64,000 nucleotides of DNA from Phaseolus vulgaris. Lineage: Eukaryota > Streptophyta > Magnoliopsida > Fabales > Fabaceae. A program made the position numbers and the translations under genes. The notes under the pieces are model-generated. The model did not search any database. It saw nothing but the letters and a program-made list of their open reading frames with translations, and had not been told where the DNA came from. Where the stretch lies: the NCBI RefSeq assembly GCF_000499845.2, contig NC_023754.2, positions 29,217,869-29,281,868 on the forward strand. Reading direction: 5' to 3'. The stretch's first letter is position 1. Every line of letters starts with the position of its first letter. Shown here one piece after another: positions 49,259 to 62,384 of this stretch.

Positions 49259-52200
49259 TCATGTTCTGCATGTAAGCTCACGTATTTCCTTTATTGCTGT
49301 ACTCATGCTATGAAGGGCCATTTTTTTCACCTGATTTCATAAACCCCACAAAGAAACAGGGCTTGCCAATTCAGGACAAACATCTAACAGAAGAAAGGTT
49401 AATGCCAAATAAATTATTATTACGAAGACTACCTCCAGTTTTTCTACTTTTGCGGGGTGGTCTTCTGGAAGCAGCCGGACCTCATCAACCAATTGGATAC
49501 ACTCAGCAACATTCTCAGGGGATACAAATTCCAATTCCACATGAACACAACACTGTAGATCAATAATAAAAAAAATTGTCATACACTAAAAAACAGAACA
49601 TAAAAGTGAAACGAAGTCAGTAATCCTAGATACTGATATCCTCAATCAGCAATCACGTGGAAAGCAAAGGCATGATAGGGTGCTAATATTTTTGCTTTCT
49701 TTTAAATGTATGGGTACAAAGCATGCATTGATAACTTCATATTGCATGAATTTCACTTCAAATTGGGCGTTGTAAGTAAATTTCCAAAATGTAAAATTCA
49801 CATTCAACAAGGAGGTACATCAAGTTCAAGAACAGTTTAAAATTTCTGTTGTTTAACTTGACTACAAAAGAGATACAGGGTAAGAAATCTTTAATACAAA
49901 CGCAACAGACCTTAGGATTCCTAATCTGGTATGGACATCCACAAGGAATGATGACAGCTTCTCCAACATGTTGCTCAAAAGTCCATGGTTCAATTTCTAA
50001 CAGAAACGGCTTAGTCAGTTTTAGTTATGCACAATTACAATACACGATAAAACACGGGTATACTTACTAAATTCCTCCTTAAGTCTCATCTTGTGAGTAT
50101 TGTCAAGAAAGAAGCTCTGATCAAGAAGTGGATGAATCATCTGCATACGAGAGATAAAATTAATCATCACTAATTTTGACAACATCATGATAAGAATTGT
50201 CTTCTTCTAAACATACCTTCTCGTGATGTTCACTAGCATGTGAAAATTCATCAGAGTGTCTTTTAAGGTATTCTAAGAGCTTTGGCACATCTTGCCTTCG
50301 AAAGACATCCCATTGAGCCCCAGCATTCGCTGTAGCCTTCTTCCTTTTAACATTGTCTGAGTTTTCAAAGGAATTTCTAGGATTATGATCTGGAGACATT
50401 TCAGTGCTTAGAACTATGCTGTGGAAAGGTAAAGAGCGTTGTGCCTTTTCAGTTTCAGAATAAGAACCACATTCTTCATCACCGGAAATATTGGTGTCTA
50501 AATTCTGATTGCATATTGTTTTGGCTTCACTAGAGATGCAAGAAGTTCTATTGACTCTCCTTAAAAAGTCAGTTCCTTCTCTTACCAAACTTTGCATTTC
50601 ATTTTGTTCCCTGTCTTCTGCATGCTCAGCAGTAGTTTTAGATGACACCCTTTGACATAGAACTTTGTGTTTTTTAAGTAACTTGCTTATTCTAGATAGC
50701 TGATCAGTGGACAGAGGGATGTCCATGGAATGTGCCATAACATTAACCTGGAATTACACATCAACCATAGTGAGTGATACATTTGGCTCTGTTTTGGTTG
50801 GAATATCTACTTTTGGACATAGTTGAGTAACTATTCAGTATAAATATGAAGTAACTATTCAGTTGAGACCAGGGCTATTAAAATATATAAATAAAATGGT
50901 AAAATTTGAACAATTATAAGAATGTAATAAGATACAGCCTTATTTGTACTGGAAAACTGTTCATGCTTTCACTCATCACCTGAAAACAAGCATATATACA
51001 AGGAACAGGGTTTTCAAAGCATACAAGGACACAAGGCTTCCTGAATAGGCAGCCTTTCAAGAGGGTGCTTTTTACTTCAAAAGACGAGATCATCTGGAAG
51101 TTATCAACCGGTTACGTGCATAAAGGATTAATGTAGCAATTTTGTAACCAAAAGGAAATATCAAAAGACGAAGCATATTCCATAAGATTAGAAATTGCCT
51201 TTCCATGGTAAGTTTTAATTAAATAAACTAATTCAGGAAATATTACACACCATGTCATATGAGTCATAACAGAGATTTGTCACGGAATCAGCTTCATCAT
51301 CAGCACAGCCATATGAAATATAAAGATATGGTCCTATGTCATGTTTTGTACTCCCCTGTGGCAAATTTGCAGCTAAATTCAGAAGACCTGACAAAGGATT
51401 CATGTATTCTTGAATTGGAAGAGCATCAATTAGTTCAGCAAAATGAGCTGGAAACTGTTCTTTGAATAGTTGGGAAGACAACCACCCTTTAAGTTTCAGC
51501 ATCTCATGCCAAGTATTTTTCTTTGGTTGACATTTAAGAGACCCAGTAAAATACTGCCTAACGTTAGTCTCCACCTGCCAAAGTAAGAGCCAAAATTAAT
51601 ATTATACTTTCAACAATGGTCTTTTGGTTCAAGATTCAACAGAAGATCCATCATTTGTTCATGTTTCACTGATCTGAGCATATGATGTCTATATGCTGCA
51701 TGACATTGCAAGTTACAAATAGCAAGAACTTCGGACATTAAAATGCACTTTACATTACGCTAGTACATTAATTGCAATAAATAGTTTTCTAACATTGTGC
51801 TTACCCTTTTTGTCTCAAACAACATAGATGGTATCAACTTAAAATGTGTTTAACATATGCAATATATTGATAAACTAACCTCAAACCAATCCAAACAAGC
51901 TTCAAGTAAGTCCTTATTATTCTCATATCTTGTCATGCTCCTCTCAAGATAAGTGCAGAACATGAACAGTGGATCCCAACTAAGGTTTGGTGTACTTTGC
52001 AGCACATCTCTCACTACTACAGGATGGCCTCTTCCCCAGTGTTTCTGAAAGTGTTCAAAATGATTGCTGTCGATGTCAAAAACTGTAGGATAAAACAAAT
52101 AATTATCATTAGAATCTTCCCTCTGAGCCGCTTCCGGTAGCTGCTTGTATCTGCTAGTTTTATGATCTTTGTCAATGCACATTGGGCAACTTGAACTTTT

Positions 52201-55151
52201 ATCCAAAGTTTCAGGAAAGTCATAGCTGCAAACTATTTCTTCTGCATTTGCTTCCATTTCTTTGATCCAACTTAAGGGAAAAACATAGTTCAGATCAAGG
52301 TGGCTATTACCACAATCATCAAGCTTTGTAGGTGGGCATGATACCATGGCAGCACCATTACAACTTGTCCACTCTGTTAACATTGAGGTATCAGTTAAAT
52401 TGCCATTAGAAATGGCCTTATCATCCAATAGGTATCTTTCGCTAGAAATGCAAGCACTTATTCTGTCAGGTAGCTTGGATATAGAATAGTTGTTTTGTTC
52501 AGAGATTCTTCCTTGACTTAATGCGTGAGAACAACTTAAGCAAAGACTGTATGAGCAACTAAGGCAGCTTTTATGAAGATCCAAAATGGGTGTTTTGCAG
52601 TGATTGCTGAGACAAGGGTTCCATAGATACTTATATTTGTCAGCAAGCAACACTACAGAATCATTTTAATTTTCTCAATAATATCAACGAAAGAGAACTT
52701 ACCAGTAATTTTTCTCATTGCAGCCAAACTTGACTGGTTTGATGATAATGTCATTAATTCTTTTTCCTGCCATGCAGAATATCATGTAAGATAACCTGGT
52801 TGAAATCAACAAGACATTCAGAAACCCTCACATTAGAAGAATAATAGTTACTACCTTTAATTTTCGCTTTTGTTTCTACACCCACGTGGTAGTCTTCTTT
52901 TATTTGTTTCAGTACAGGAAGGAGCATACATACCAAATAATGAAAATGCAATATCCTATCAACTCTGTTTTTACCAGCCAAATGTTCCTGAAAAAAGGAG
53001 GCACAAAACCAATCTGTCAGCAAGTGCTGCTAAGAAAAAAACTGTAGTAGCTGTAAAAAGTATTTATCTTTGATGTCAGACCTTACTTTCACTGTCTTCA
53101 TGTTGACGTGCCAAGCAATCTTTACAGGTACAAGTTCCTCGGCAAACTGGACATGCCATCTTAACCTCATTTTGAGTGTCAAAATACCTAAAGTTTTTTC
53201 AAAAGATAAATTGGCAACTATCTCATATTTTGATCATAAGCATAAAAGATGTAGGCAACACCTAGTTCATGCCGTTATTGATCAATGTGGTTATGTAGTA
53301 GGATAGTTATAAGAATCTTGAGTTTTGATACATTATTGGCTATCTACCAATTCGTATTCCAAAATGAATCTTAAATGATTTTACATCCTATGATACATGA
53401 ATGAACAGATATAATTTTGTATCACCCAGACAATTCTTATGTTTTTACTTTTTCACCAATTCTTATGAAAAATAATAACTCAAGTGAACTTAAATTTTTA
53501 AATAAAAAGGAATTTGAAAGAACAACGGTGAACTTATCCTATTTGATTATTCCACCTTTACTTGTTATTGTTACTCACTCACTCAATGCATGCACTCTGT
53601 TTAGCTATTTCATTGTTTTGTTTCCATTCTTCTAAAATAAAGATTTAATAACCTTAGATATAACTATTAAATTTGTTTTGTATGTCTTTTGTTTAAATTG
53701 TTTACATTAAATTATACACACACACATACTTTGTATGATATATTTGAGGTTGTACCGGAAATTTACTATTTGATACAAAATTACGATTCACGGTGCAGCA
53801 AATAATAGCTTGGCAATTTACAATTTGAATCTCGATTCAACCTTGGTAGAACTGATCCTAGAAGTGGCACAAAAATAACAGGGAACAGGAAAGTGGAATG
53901 GAATTGGATGTACACAAAACAAAATCCTTTTCTTTGTCGCTTAACCTTTTATTCTAATCAACCTCTGTTGACATTGATAATCATTCCACACATCTCTATG
54001 AACCAATGTTATCAATGGCAGATGGTGGTTATAGCAGAACGCCTAAATTCCACCATATAAAAACGCCATTGCAGTCTAGAGTGCTGCCATCGCGGTCCTC
54101 CCTTTACAAAACGCAACGCCATAGTGCTATAGCGGCGCTCATTGGTTATTTAACAATATTGTGACGAGCTACTTCTAAAGGGGCATCTAAGAAGTTCTAG
54201 AACTGCACCACAAATAATAGAAAGACTACAGGTAGGTAATTAACTCTGATCAAACAACACTTGACCGCACTGTCCAAATGTACCTTAATCTATAGCATTG
54301 ATGATAATTCAAAAAACACCTCGTAGGCAAGTGCAACAATGAAGCTAGAAATACACTGTGAAAAAAAAGAATATTTGTAAATGGTAGCAAAATAACGAAA
54401 CAAGTCCAAGTTCCAACCTTTGTTTAATGCAATCCATGCAGAAAAACTCTCTCTGGCAGTTTGAGCACCTTATAAGAGTGCAGGAATCACTTCTCTGACA
54501 CCAATGACACTTCTTCCTCCTCCCCTTCTTCAAGTTTCGTCCACACTGCAAAACCTTAAAAGAATCAAACAAACACACCAATCACTACAAAGAAAAACAA
54601 AAAAAAACGAAAAAGTCAAAAAGTCAAAAGTCAAAACCCACCTGCGCAACAGAACCCCTCTCAACATTCTTGGACCTGAAGTAACGAGAACAAGAAGCCA
54701 CATTGGGCGTCGAAGCGGAAGCGATGGCCATAACCCCGTTCGGCAACTCCTTCCTCAACTCGTGATTGGAGTGCAAATTCAAATTCAAATTCAAAGGCAA
54801 ATTCAATTGCGATTCCTTCTTCTTCTTCTTCTCAACCTCTCTCTGCAGAACCATCCTGATGAGCTCCAATTGGTTCCTCCTATTGACCAATGCTTCTCTC
54901 GATTTGCGCTTCCGCTTCGCCCCAATCTTAGTCTCAACGACATCGTTTTGCCTCTTTCTCTGAAGCTTCAGCGACTCCGGAACCGTCTCCTTGTTCTGCC
55001 GATGCCGACCTTGCAGGTAGTGAATCTCGCAGAGCTTTAGGTTTTCCATCACTCGCCGCCTGCACCGCCATTGCCGCCCGTCCGTCCGGTTGCACCGTAG
55101 ATGTTCCGGTACCACTTTTCCTTCCTCCGCCGGCGTCGATTTCCCCCCCAT
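49259..55151 (-). CDS. JMJ24: KDM3/JMJ25-family JmjC protein with WRC and RING-like fingers; predicted inactive demethylase (JMJ24-like)
   Basis: Twelve exons, 5' to 3': 54642-55151, 54418-54545, 53082-53187, 52855-52987, 52703-52766, 51880-52606, 51251-51574, 50217-50747, 50068-50140, 49911-49996, 49433-49552, 49259-49330; 957 residues. Order: WRC domain (LRCNRTDGRQWRCRRRV...CEIHY, about 19-45), a basic linker, a RING/PHD-like Cys finger (CHWCQRSDSCTLIRCSNCQREFFCMDC, about 181-210), CPVCRGTCTCKDC, further Cys pairs (CNHCKTP...CSYSLCLSC) and a C-terminal JmjC domain. The family demethylates H3K9. Here the HxD motif reads C658-Y-D660, and the last iron ligand, His in GCPHQVRN, is Y888 (GCPYQIRN), so two of three Fe(II) ligands are gone. 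Arabidopsis JMJ24 is described as a noncanonical member opposing JMJ25/IBM1, and this gene fits it best; the symbol is inference. Exon 6 starts at 52606, joining Y-C-N-H-C. The protein is nuclear by family. Confidence 0.88.
54006..54160. repeat. MITE-like insert in intron 2 of the JmjC gene
   Basis: A GC-richer island inside an AT-rich intron, from ATGTTATCAATGGCAGATGG through CGCCATTGCAGTC and GCTGCCATCGCGGTC to ATAGCGGCGCTCATTGGTTA. Repeated short words (GCCAT, GCGG, TATAGC) in both orientations suggest a foldable nonautonomous element. I remember similar ATGTTATCAATGGCGGATGG repeats in legumes. Exact ends are uncertain. Confidence 0.45.
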
Positions 55152-58100
55152 AAAATAATAATAATAATAAAAGTTCAATTTTTATTATTTGTTTTTGTGG
55201 CGGAATTGGGATATTTTGTGGTGAAAGTGGGAGTAAAGGAGGCAGAAGAGAACAGAGAAACGGAATAAAAGAAAAGAAAAGAAAAGAGGTTAACGCCTAA
55301 AACTTAAAGAGTGATGGTTTTGTGTGTGTATTTATTTATATGTCAAGAAAATAAATTACGAATACTCCAATTCTCATAACATGGGTGCGCGTGGCATATT
55401 CCTCTAATTATTGGAATCCTCATTTCATTTGATCGCTAATCTGTCACAAATCAAAATCCTTATCTTTTCCTAACTCACCTCATAGGCTGCAAACTCTTCT
55501 GTTCGAAACAAAACATTGCTTTTTTAATCTCTTCTTTTTTTTTCCTATTTTTTTCTTGTCTTTTTGGTGGTACTCTGATTTTGGATGGTTGTAAATGGTG
55601 TAACAGCAAATTTCAGGTTCCTTGTTGTGGAAATTATGGAAATGCCAGGGCTGAGATGAATGCAGAATTACCATTTGAGATTGCATAAATAAAATGAGAC
55701 ACATGATGCCGTTTGGTTAGAATTAGATAGCTATTTTCTTATGTCTATGATATTAGTGTTTGTTTTTTGGTTCTCATTCCATCAATGTTTTTTATGTGCT
55801 GATTCTGTGCAATCTTATGTATCCAAAACTGCTGTCTGACTGTAACAGTATGCTGCCACACACGTTTTCATTATATATTCCACTCTCTGAAAATTACTTG
55901 TTTCAAAGCATAAACTTGAATCAATTTGTCAGATGTTTCTATTTTTCTGTTAATTTCTAGTTTTAGAGAATAAGAATTTACAAATAGAAAAAATAATAAA
56001 CCTGCTTGGCTGTGATAAGTGAGGAATTAGTGAAACTTGAATTTATATCCGATCACAAGTTCTTAGATGTTTCCTTAATTCAATATTAGGTTTTTTTTGG
56101 AGTTGAGTTGCTTAAGTCAGAGTACCAAATGTAATTTATTATGGGCCGAAAATTGCATAAGTATTGTTTGATGAAGTCCAGTTTTCTCTGCTGAAATTTT
56201 GGGCTTATAATTAGTGCAGAGAGATAAGAATGGCATGTTGCATGTATTTGATGAAAAAGATATTTTTACCATTAAATAACTTGTTTTCTTAAAACTGCAA
56301 TCTGTTTTAGCATTTCTAAAGAGGACGAGTCTTCAAAGTTTATTTTGTCAATTGAGAAATGGGAAACAATCACGAATCTTTTATCTTTATAGAAAATCCT
56401 GAATAAGTAATGTATCACCTTTATCACGAATATCTTTGAAGCACTTCTGCATATTGGTTGTTGCGACTCCAATAATTTTAAAGATCACCACCTTTTTTTG
56501 TAGATATAAAGATGAGCACTTATTTGAGTTATCTTTTGCTTTTAGCATATACTACAAGGCTCTCTAGTGTAGCTGTATTATTTTTTTCTGATTTTTTTAT
56601 TTGTGAGTTTTGTTCCCCTTGAGTTCAAATTGTAACCTATTGATGTTAACTGTCAAGTGAATAAAAAGGAGAATTTCAACTAAAGAAAGAAGTAGGAAAA
56701 CATACAAGCTGAAAAAAAAAAAAAAAAAAAAAAATCCAAAATGGATTTTGTTGCTATTTTTTCTTATCAAGAAAAGTATTAACTAATCAAACATACAAAT
56801 TAGTGATGGAGTCTTCATCATTCAACATTCTTGAATTTCCATTTTATGGGAAAAAAACAAAATGCAAGGTTTCACATGCACTAAACATCTGCTAAGTGAA
56901 AAGGTAAAAAAAATAAAGAAGGCACAACCTGTTTCGTTGCATGCAATAAGCTATGTTGAAAATCTTCCAACAACGACCATAAATGTACTACGTTGTAAAA
57001 AAACATGATCGAATGCAACGTGGATGAAACCATTTAAGCATGTACTTGAATAAGGGGTTTCAGACTTAGAATACTCTCTCAGATTGAGATTCATATTTCT
57101 GCAGTAATATAATGCATCCATCTCTTACATAAAAATATGTCATATGATTCACGTGTATATGCATTATGCCAACATCTCCATTACTTTGTAATATAATTCA
57201 CTAGATACACAAAAATTGATGTTTTTATTTACTTGAGCGTCAGAGTATTTTCTGCAGAAGAACTCTCTTATTTCTGAAAAGCTGTTTCAATAAGGCTTGA
57301 AGAAAGACTACCATAAGCTTATCCAAATTCCGATCAATCTCATTTCGACGATAACAAAACTCTTTACTGCAATCGAGCACCAATAATAAAGGAAGAAAAT
57401 TTAAAGAAAGCAGCAAGGAACTACTCGCAATTATACAACTAATTCCAAGTATTATCTAAGTCTTTAGTTCACTAGATGTTAACGTTGCTCCTCTTTCCCA
57501 AAATTGTACTGGAATGAAATCTTGTACTGCTGTTCCATCTACTTATATAGTTCTTTTAACACTTTTTTCATCTGAAATTTGCATGTAATAATCAATATAA
57601 ATGGTGCAATATTTTATTTGTTTGTTTTATCTCATTCTATTTCTCTATAGTTATATTCATCTTTCACATGTTTTACTTTTCTTTTCTTCTCTTTTCTGCT
57701 TCCATGAATGGATGTACCAATGACCTTACTCTACAATAATTAAAGAGTAAATAATTTAAAAGGCACTTTGTTTAGCTGATTCATATGCCAGATGTGAATA
57801 CCATAATTTTCATTGATTATTTGTGGCATATGCAGCTGCCAGATGCAACTTCAAACGTTTAAAATGCTCCTTTCATACATACTGCGCATTTGAAAATCTG
57901 TTCAATATTACCTTAAAGATGTAAAAGTCGTAATTACTAATTTTGTAGTTAATCTCTCTAATTGTATACGGAAATTCATTAAATTAATTAAAATGGCAGT
58001 ATTATAAACAAGATTAATATATGTTGTAAGAAGAGAAAGAAGTTTTTGGACAGAACGGTTTTTGAACGTGGGCTTTGGGCTTAAAAAGTGTCCTTTGCCT

Positions 58101-58936
58101 CAATCCAAATGGGAAATTCGGCAGTGCTCTAATCGTTTTTGTTTTGGCACACGCACTTTATGTTTGCCCCCAAAAATAAAATAAAATAAAAAACATGCAA
58201 TAATCAATATACATATAAAAGAGCATGCTGAGATGTGTTATAATGAAATCTTTTGATTGAATATGTGTTTTGGGTCTGTTATGTATATGCAAGATAGTTC
58301 ATTTGAGTTTTGAATATTTTGTGCAAAATGAACCCTACAGAAGGTCTAACTGATGAGTAGAAAAGTCTTTATAACTGAATGAGTTATAGATTGGATTTTT
58401 ATATAAGAATTAGAATATTTTTGAAATACCTTCTATTTATTTATTTGTCTTTTTTAATAAAAAAATATGATGATAAGCATCATGACTTAGAGAGTAAATT
58501 CAATTGAAGTAAGAAATTATCAAATTAATGATGCATATGTATGTTACTTCCGAGGCAAGTCTCTTTCATGTTACTCATTACAGAATAAGTTCCTTTATTA
58601 TTTTATGCCATCTCATTGATCCGTTAATTTTTTCAGTAATTGACCTTCATAATAAAAGACCATGTTGAGAAGGCATTCATATATGTTTGTGCCTGTAAAA
58701 CATGGTCAGAATATCTATCCACTGTAATCATTAACATAATCAAGAAAAGAATATGCATTAGTTATTTGAAACTTGAACATTGCTGCTCCATTTACATAAT
58801 ACATATACATGTACAATAAATTACAATATTTCTACTTCAATTCTACATCCAATTTACATCACACACACATCTATATATATGTACATCTTATTTGAAAAGA
58901 ATTGATATTGAAGAACAAAAAAATGGGTATGATTTA
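55152..58936. other. intergenic region, no gene recognised
   Basis: It contains the promoter and leader of the minus-strand JmjC gene at its left edge (an AAAAG-rich stretch at 55265-55290 probably lies in the leader). There is a 23-A run at 56712-56734. The remainder is AT-rich with short random frames only. Confidence 0.5.
56712..56734. repeat. poly(A) run, 23 bases
   Basis: Uninterrupted A run. No retrotransposon 3' end was recognised upstream of it. Confidence 0.9.
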
Positions 58937-59545
58937 TTATCCCTTGGTTCTAAGAACAATTGTACCTTGAGCATCTTGAAGCAATTGAGGGACGAGTTCA
59001 TGAGGAGGAATGAGTCTCCAAATTGTAGGATGGTCCAAGTGATGACCCATTTTAGCAAATTTATCAGCAGCCCTATTCCCTTCCCTGTATATGTGACTCA
59101 CCATGCAGTTGTTAAACTCTGGTAGAATCGATTTTATATGACTGATATGTCTTTCTACCTCCAAGCATCTAACTTTTCTCCCTTTCTCTATGATTTCAAG
59201 CAATGTTTTCGCATCTCCTTCGAGCCAAATATCATTCCAACCATTTTCACGGGCTAGTTCAAGCCCTCTCCTAAGTGCAGTGAGTTCAGCAATAGTGCTA
59301 TTGGCTTGTCCTATGGATTCAGCATAGCCAAGCAAAAATTCTGCATTGTGATTTCGGACAAGCCCACCAATGCTAGCTTTTCCAGTTACACTTAAGCAAG
59401 ACCCATCAAAGTTCAACTTTGTCCATCCCATGCTTGGTTTCTTCCATTCCACTGGGATTGCTTCCTTGTGGAAATACCTTATCAACCCACAAACAGGACT
59501 TTGCACAAGTTTTTGGCACCTTAAAATATTTATTACACCTAACAT
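58937..59545 (-). CDS. RNase H-like (RVT_3) domain protein, intronless
   Basis: An unbroken frame of 202 residues. Residues about 41-170 form a type-1 RNase H fold of the plant RVT_3 group: KLNFDGSC (D47), IGGLVRNHNAEFLLGY, STIAELTALRRGLELA (E87), DIWLEGDAKTLLEII (D111) and SHIYREGNRAADKFAKMG (D161). All four acidic residues of the DEDD active site are present. Such domains occur at the end of plant LINE polyproteins and as stand-alone host genes of unknown function. Here no reverse transcriptase is seen upstream, so it may be a stand-alone gene or a surviving LINE tail. A WxKP...GWTKLN start of the domain preceded by about 35 unrelated residues is usual. The start at 59545 is the first ATG; a spliced upstream exon cannot be excluded. 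Confidence 0.7.
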   Translation of the reverse strand: MLGVINILRCQKLVQSPVCGLIRYFHKEAIPVEWKKPSMGWTKLNFDGSCLSVTGKASIGGLVRNHNAEFLLGYAESIGQANSTIAELTALRRGLELARENGWNDIWLEGDAKTLLEIIEKGRKVRCLEVERHISHIKSILPEFNNCMVSHIYREGNRAADKFAKMGHHLDHPTIWRLIPPHELVPQLLQDAQGTIVLRTKG

Positions 59546-62384
59546 TATATGTGTTTTTTCCCCTAGTAATTAACAACTAAGTTGAAACAAAATGACTGGG
59601 ATTTTTTAGGATTAACAGAAGTTCATTCATATGATAGCACAATAATCTTAAATTCTCATAATAACCATAAGAAAACAGTTGTGCTAATTTAAGAGAAGAA
59701 ACTCATTGGAATTCGAAATAACTAATTAAACATTGGAGGGAAGGAGAAGTTCAATATAGCAGCACCATTTGTAGGAAATCTTTGTTCTATATTTGTTTCT
59801 CCAAAAAATAACAAGGAAGACTAAAATTAACACGTACCAATTTTGAGACTAAAGTTTGAAAAAGAACGTATGATGCATGTCTAGAAGAAACACAGAAACC
59901 TTGAAACATGAAAGACAATGATAATGGTGAGGATTGATGAATAGGGCAGTGCTACTTATTATGAAAGTGAATGAATCTTGCTTCACGGAAGTTCACATTA
60001 AACGAAGTTGGAGTGAAGAAAAAGGAAAGAAGATTCAAAAATTGAAGAGGCAAATAATAAGAAATGGGGAGAGAGAGAGGTTTCTTGTTCAGCAACTCTC
60101 TCAACTTAAGCATATTCGGTTGCTAAAGAACATTACGTGCATGAACTGCCATATAAAGATTGCAGGAGAATAAAGAAGGCTGCACGTTCTTTTTCCCTAA
60201 CGTTAACGTTAACCATTGAATTGTATTTTAGTAATTATTAGAAACAAAACCTTAAAAACGTACTCTTCATCCAAATATGGGAAACTCTATTACGGCTCTA
60301 TTTGTCTGCACCACCAACCACCATATGACAAAAACAACGTCCGTACGTTAAATAATGCGTCTCTTAAATGATATGATGTGTATCTGTATTAAACCGTATT
60401 AGACAGTCTTTTATAATCGATGAAATATCCAATTCAAATTAAAAAAAAATATATTAATTTTTTAAAAATTTAAATTTATTATAATTATAAAAATAAAAAA
60501 TAAATTCTTTTAAACTAGTATAAAAACATATCTTAGAAAAAATTAAAACATACATACAGATAAATTTCTTTTTATTAATTTATATGAATTCTATCTATAT
60601 GAATATGTGTGTCCGGTGTTCGTTACATAGGATAATAAATATCAATAAAAAGATATTGGTTTCAGTGCTCCTTAAAAACAACTTCCTTGAGTGCTAACTG
60701 CACGCACAACACAACTGTCACATGCAAACAAAAACTACTTTTTTCTGTCGGCTGCAGTATAATCAGAAATTTTATTATAATAAAACTGACAAAAGATTTT
60801 TTTTTTAGTTCTAACTTATCATAAAGATTTAGACTGCTATACTTAAGATATTTTTTTCGGTTAAAAATTCTATAACTAATTCACGTTGATCTAAGCGAAA
60901 TGAGTTCAAATTCTTTAAATAAAATTTAGAATTTGAATCCATTAATTGAGAACATATGATTAAAATTAGTTAGAGACTTAGTCAATTTTTTTATAATATA
61001 TCATCAACAAAGTTAGAGAACATTTTCAAAAAGAAAAACATTTATGAATACTTCACACACCAAACAAAATAAAAAAATCTACAATTAATTAATTTTTAAA
61101 GATTGGTCAAATAGATAACAAAGAGTGAGAGTATTACAGTTAAGCATTATTGGTAGCACAAAAGATTATGTTAGTTAATCTTAATTAACTGTTCTTTACA
61201 AAATAAAACAAGATAAAATAAAGAAGAGCACGTGCTTATCTGAAACGAATTGTATTGGGCTTTGGTTTGGATGATCCGTTTAACCATATAACTAATTGAC
61301 GTGGGCAAATGGATCATTGGTGTCGTGTGGTCAAATTTTTTGGTGTTTGGATGCTAATTACGAATTAGTGCTTCATGCTATGCCATTGCTTCCTCAACAA
61401 TTTCTCTTTTCTCACACCATTTTTGCTACCTTTTTATTCCAACGATGCTTATCATGCACACTTTTTTTTTTCTGTTCATCCAATTAGTAATAATCCAGTA
61501 AAAAAATTAGTAGTGGGAGAAGAAATTATTTTTTGAAGATTTTTAAGTGAAAAGACTGTTTTTAAAATTGGAGAACAAAAGAGAGAAGAAAATAATAGAA
61601 ACTGTGATTATTTTTTAAACCTTCCAAAACCCTAAACTCATAACCCATAAGTGATTATTGCATTAATTTTTTTTAGTTTTGTTTTATAAAAATATCAATT
61701 ATTCTTATACCATAATCGACTATAAATGTGTTTTCTAAAGTATAACCGATTATTTTTAATTGACAATCAATTATGAATTCATATTGATATTAAATGGTGA
61801 GACATGTTTATGTAAGGGTGATCCGAATAAGATTTTTATACAACTTTGTTGAATAAACACATTGAATATGGTGATAAAACAAGACTATGAATTTCAATAT
61901 CAACACGCGTTTAAAATAATTGATAACCTACAACATCAGACTTTCACGATTCTTTTAAATGGTACATATTTTGTTATATTATTATTATTATTTTTTGATG
62001 CATTATTCTAATATCAACTTTTTTTATTCCTACTATGAATTGTATGGTACTCCTTTTAGTATCTGACAATTTTGCATGTTCGTTATATAATTCTTATTTT
62101 TTTTAATTCATTTAATGAATAGTATGAGAAACAATATTTTAATTACAAACATCTAAATGCATAAATAAATAAATAAATAATATTTATTTTTTAATTATTT
62201 TTAAACACAAAGACAAATTTGTATTCTTACTTTTTTTTTTATCAATTAAACAAAATCATAATCTTTCATAACATTTCTCTCCAATTTTTACTTTATTTAC
62301 TTTTAATCCAAACATCATTACTTTTCTCACCTTCAAATAATCTTAAATTTAATCTTTCCAATCTACATTCTAATAAAAAAACAA
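59546..62384. other. intergenic DNA between the RNase H gene and the ENT copy 2 flank
   Basis: It contains a possible DYW-domain scrap at 60055-60173, listed separately. The rest is AT-rich. Frames at 61296-61487 and elsewhere have no family resemblance. Confidence 0.45.
60055..60173 (+). pseudogene. possible remnant of a PPR-DYW C-terminus
   Basis: The frame reads ERERFLVQQLSQLKHIRLLK, then N-ITCMNCHIKI before a stop. The IR(V/L)xKNLRxCxDCHxxxK pattern with CxxCH is the zinc-binding signature of plant DYW-type pentatricopeptide proteins, and C-M-N-C-H fits it. No PPR repeats are seen upstream. The match is short, so chance cannot be excluded. Confidence 0.3.

Noticed and set aside
50160..50216. 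C-terminal extension of the frame ending at 50160 in the JmjC gene
   Set aside because: It runs into the intron. The GTATGT donor after HHEK and the downstream MIHPLLDQ exon give the family-consistent reading.
52607..52653. Extension of JmjC exon 6 upstream to an ATG (start MLLADKYKYLWNP)
   Set aside because: This reading breaks the Cys finger. The acceptor at CTCAG before 52606 restores Y-C-N-H-C-K-T, as in JMJ25 relatives, so the extension is intron.
61600..61640. CCTAAACCCTAAAC telomere-like words (also near 34590 and 35420)
   Set aside because: Single short telo-box-like words are common in plant DNA. No tandem telomeric array is present.
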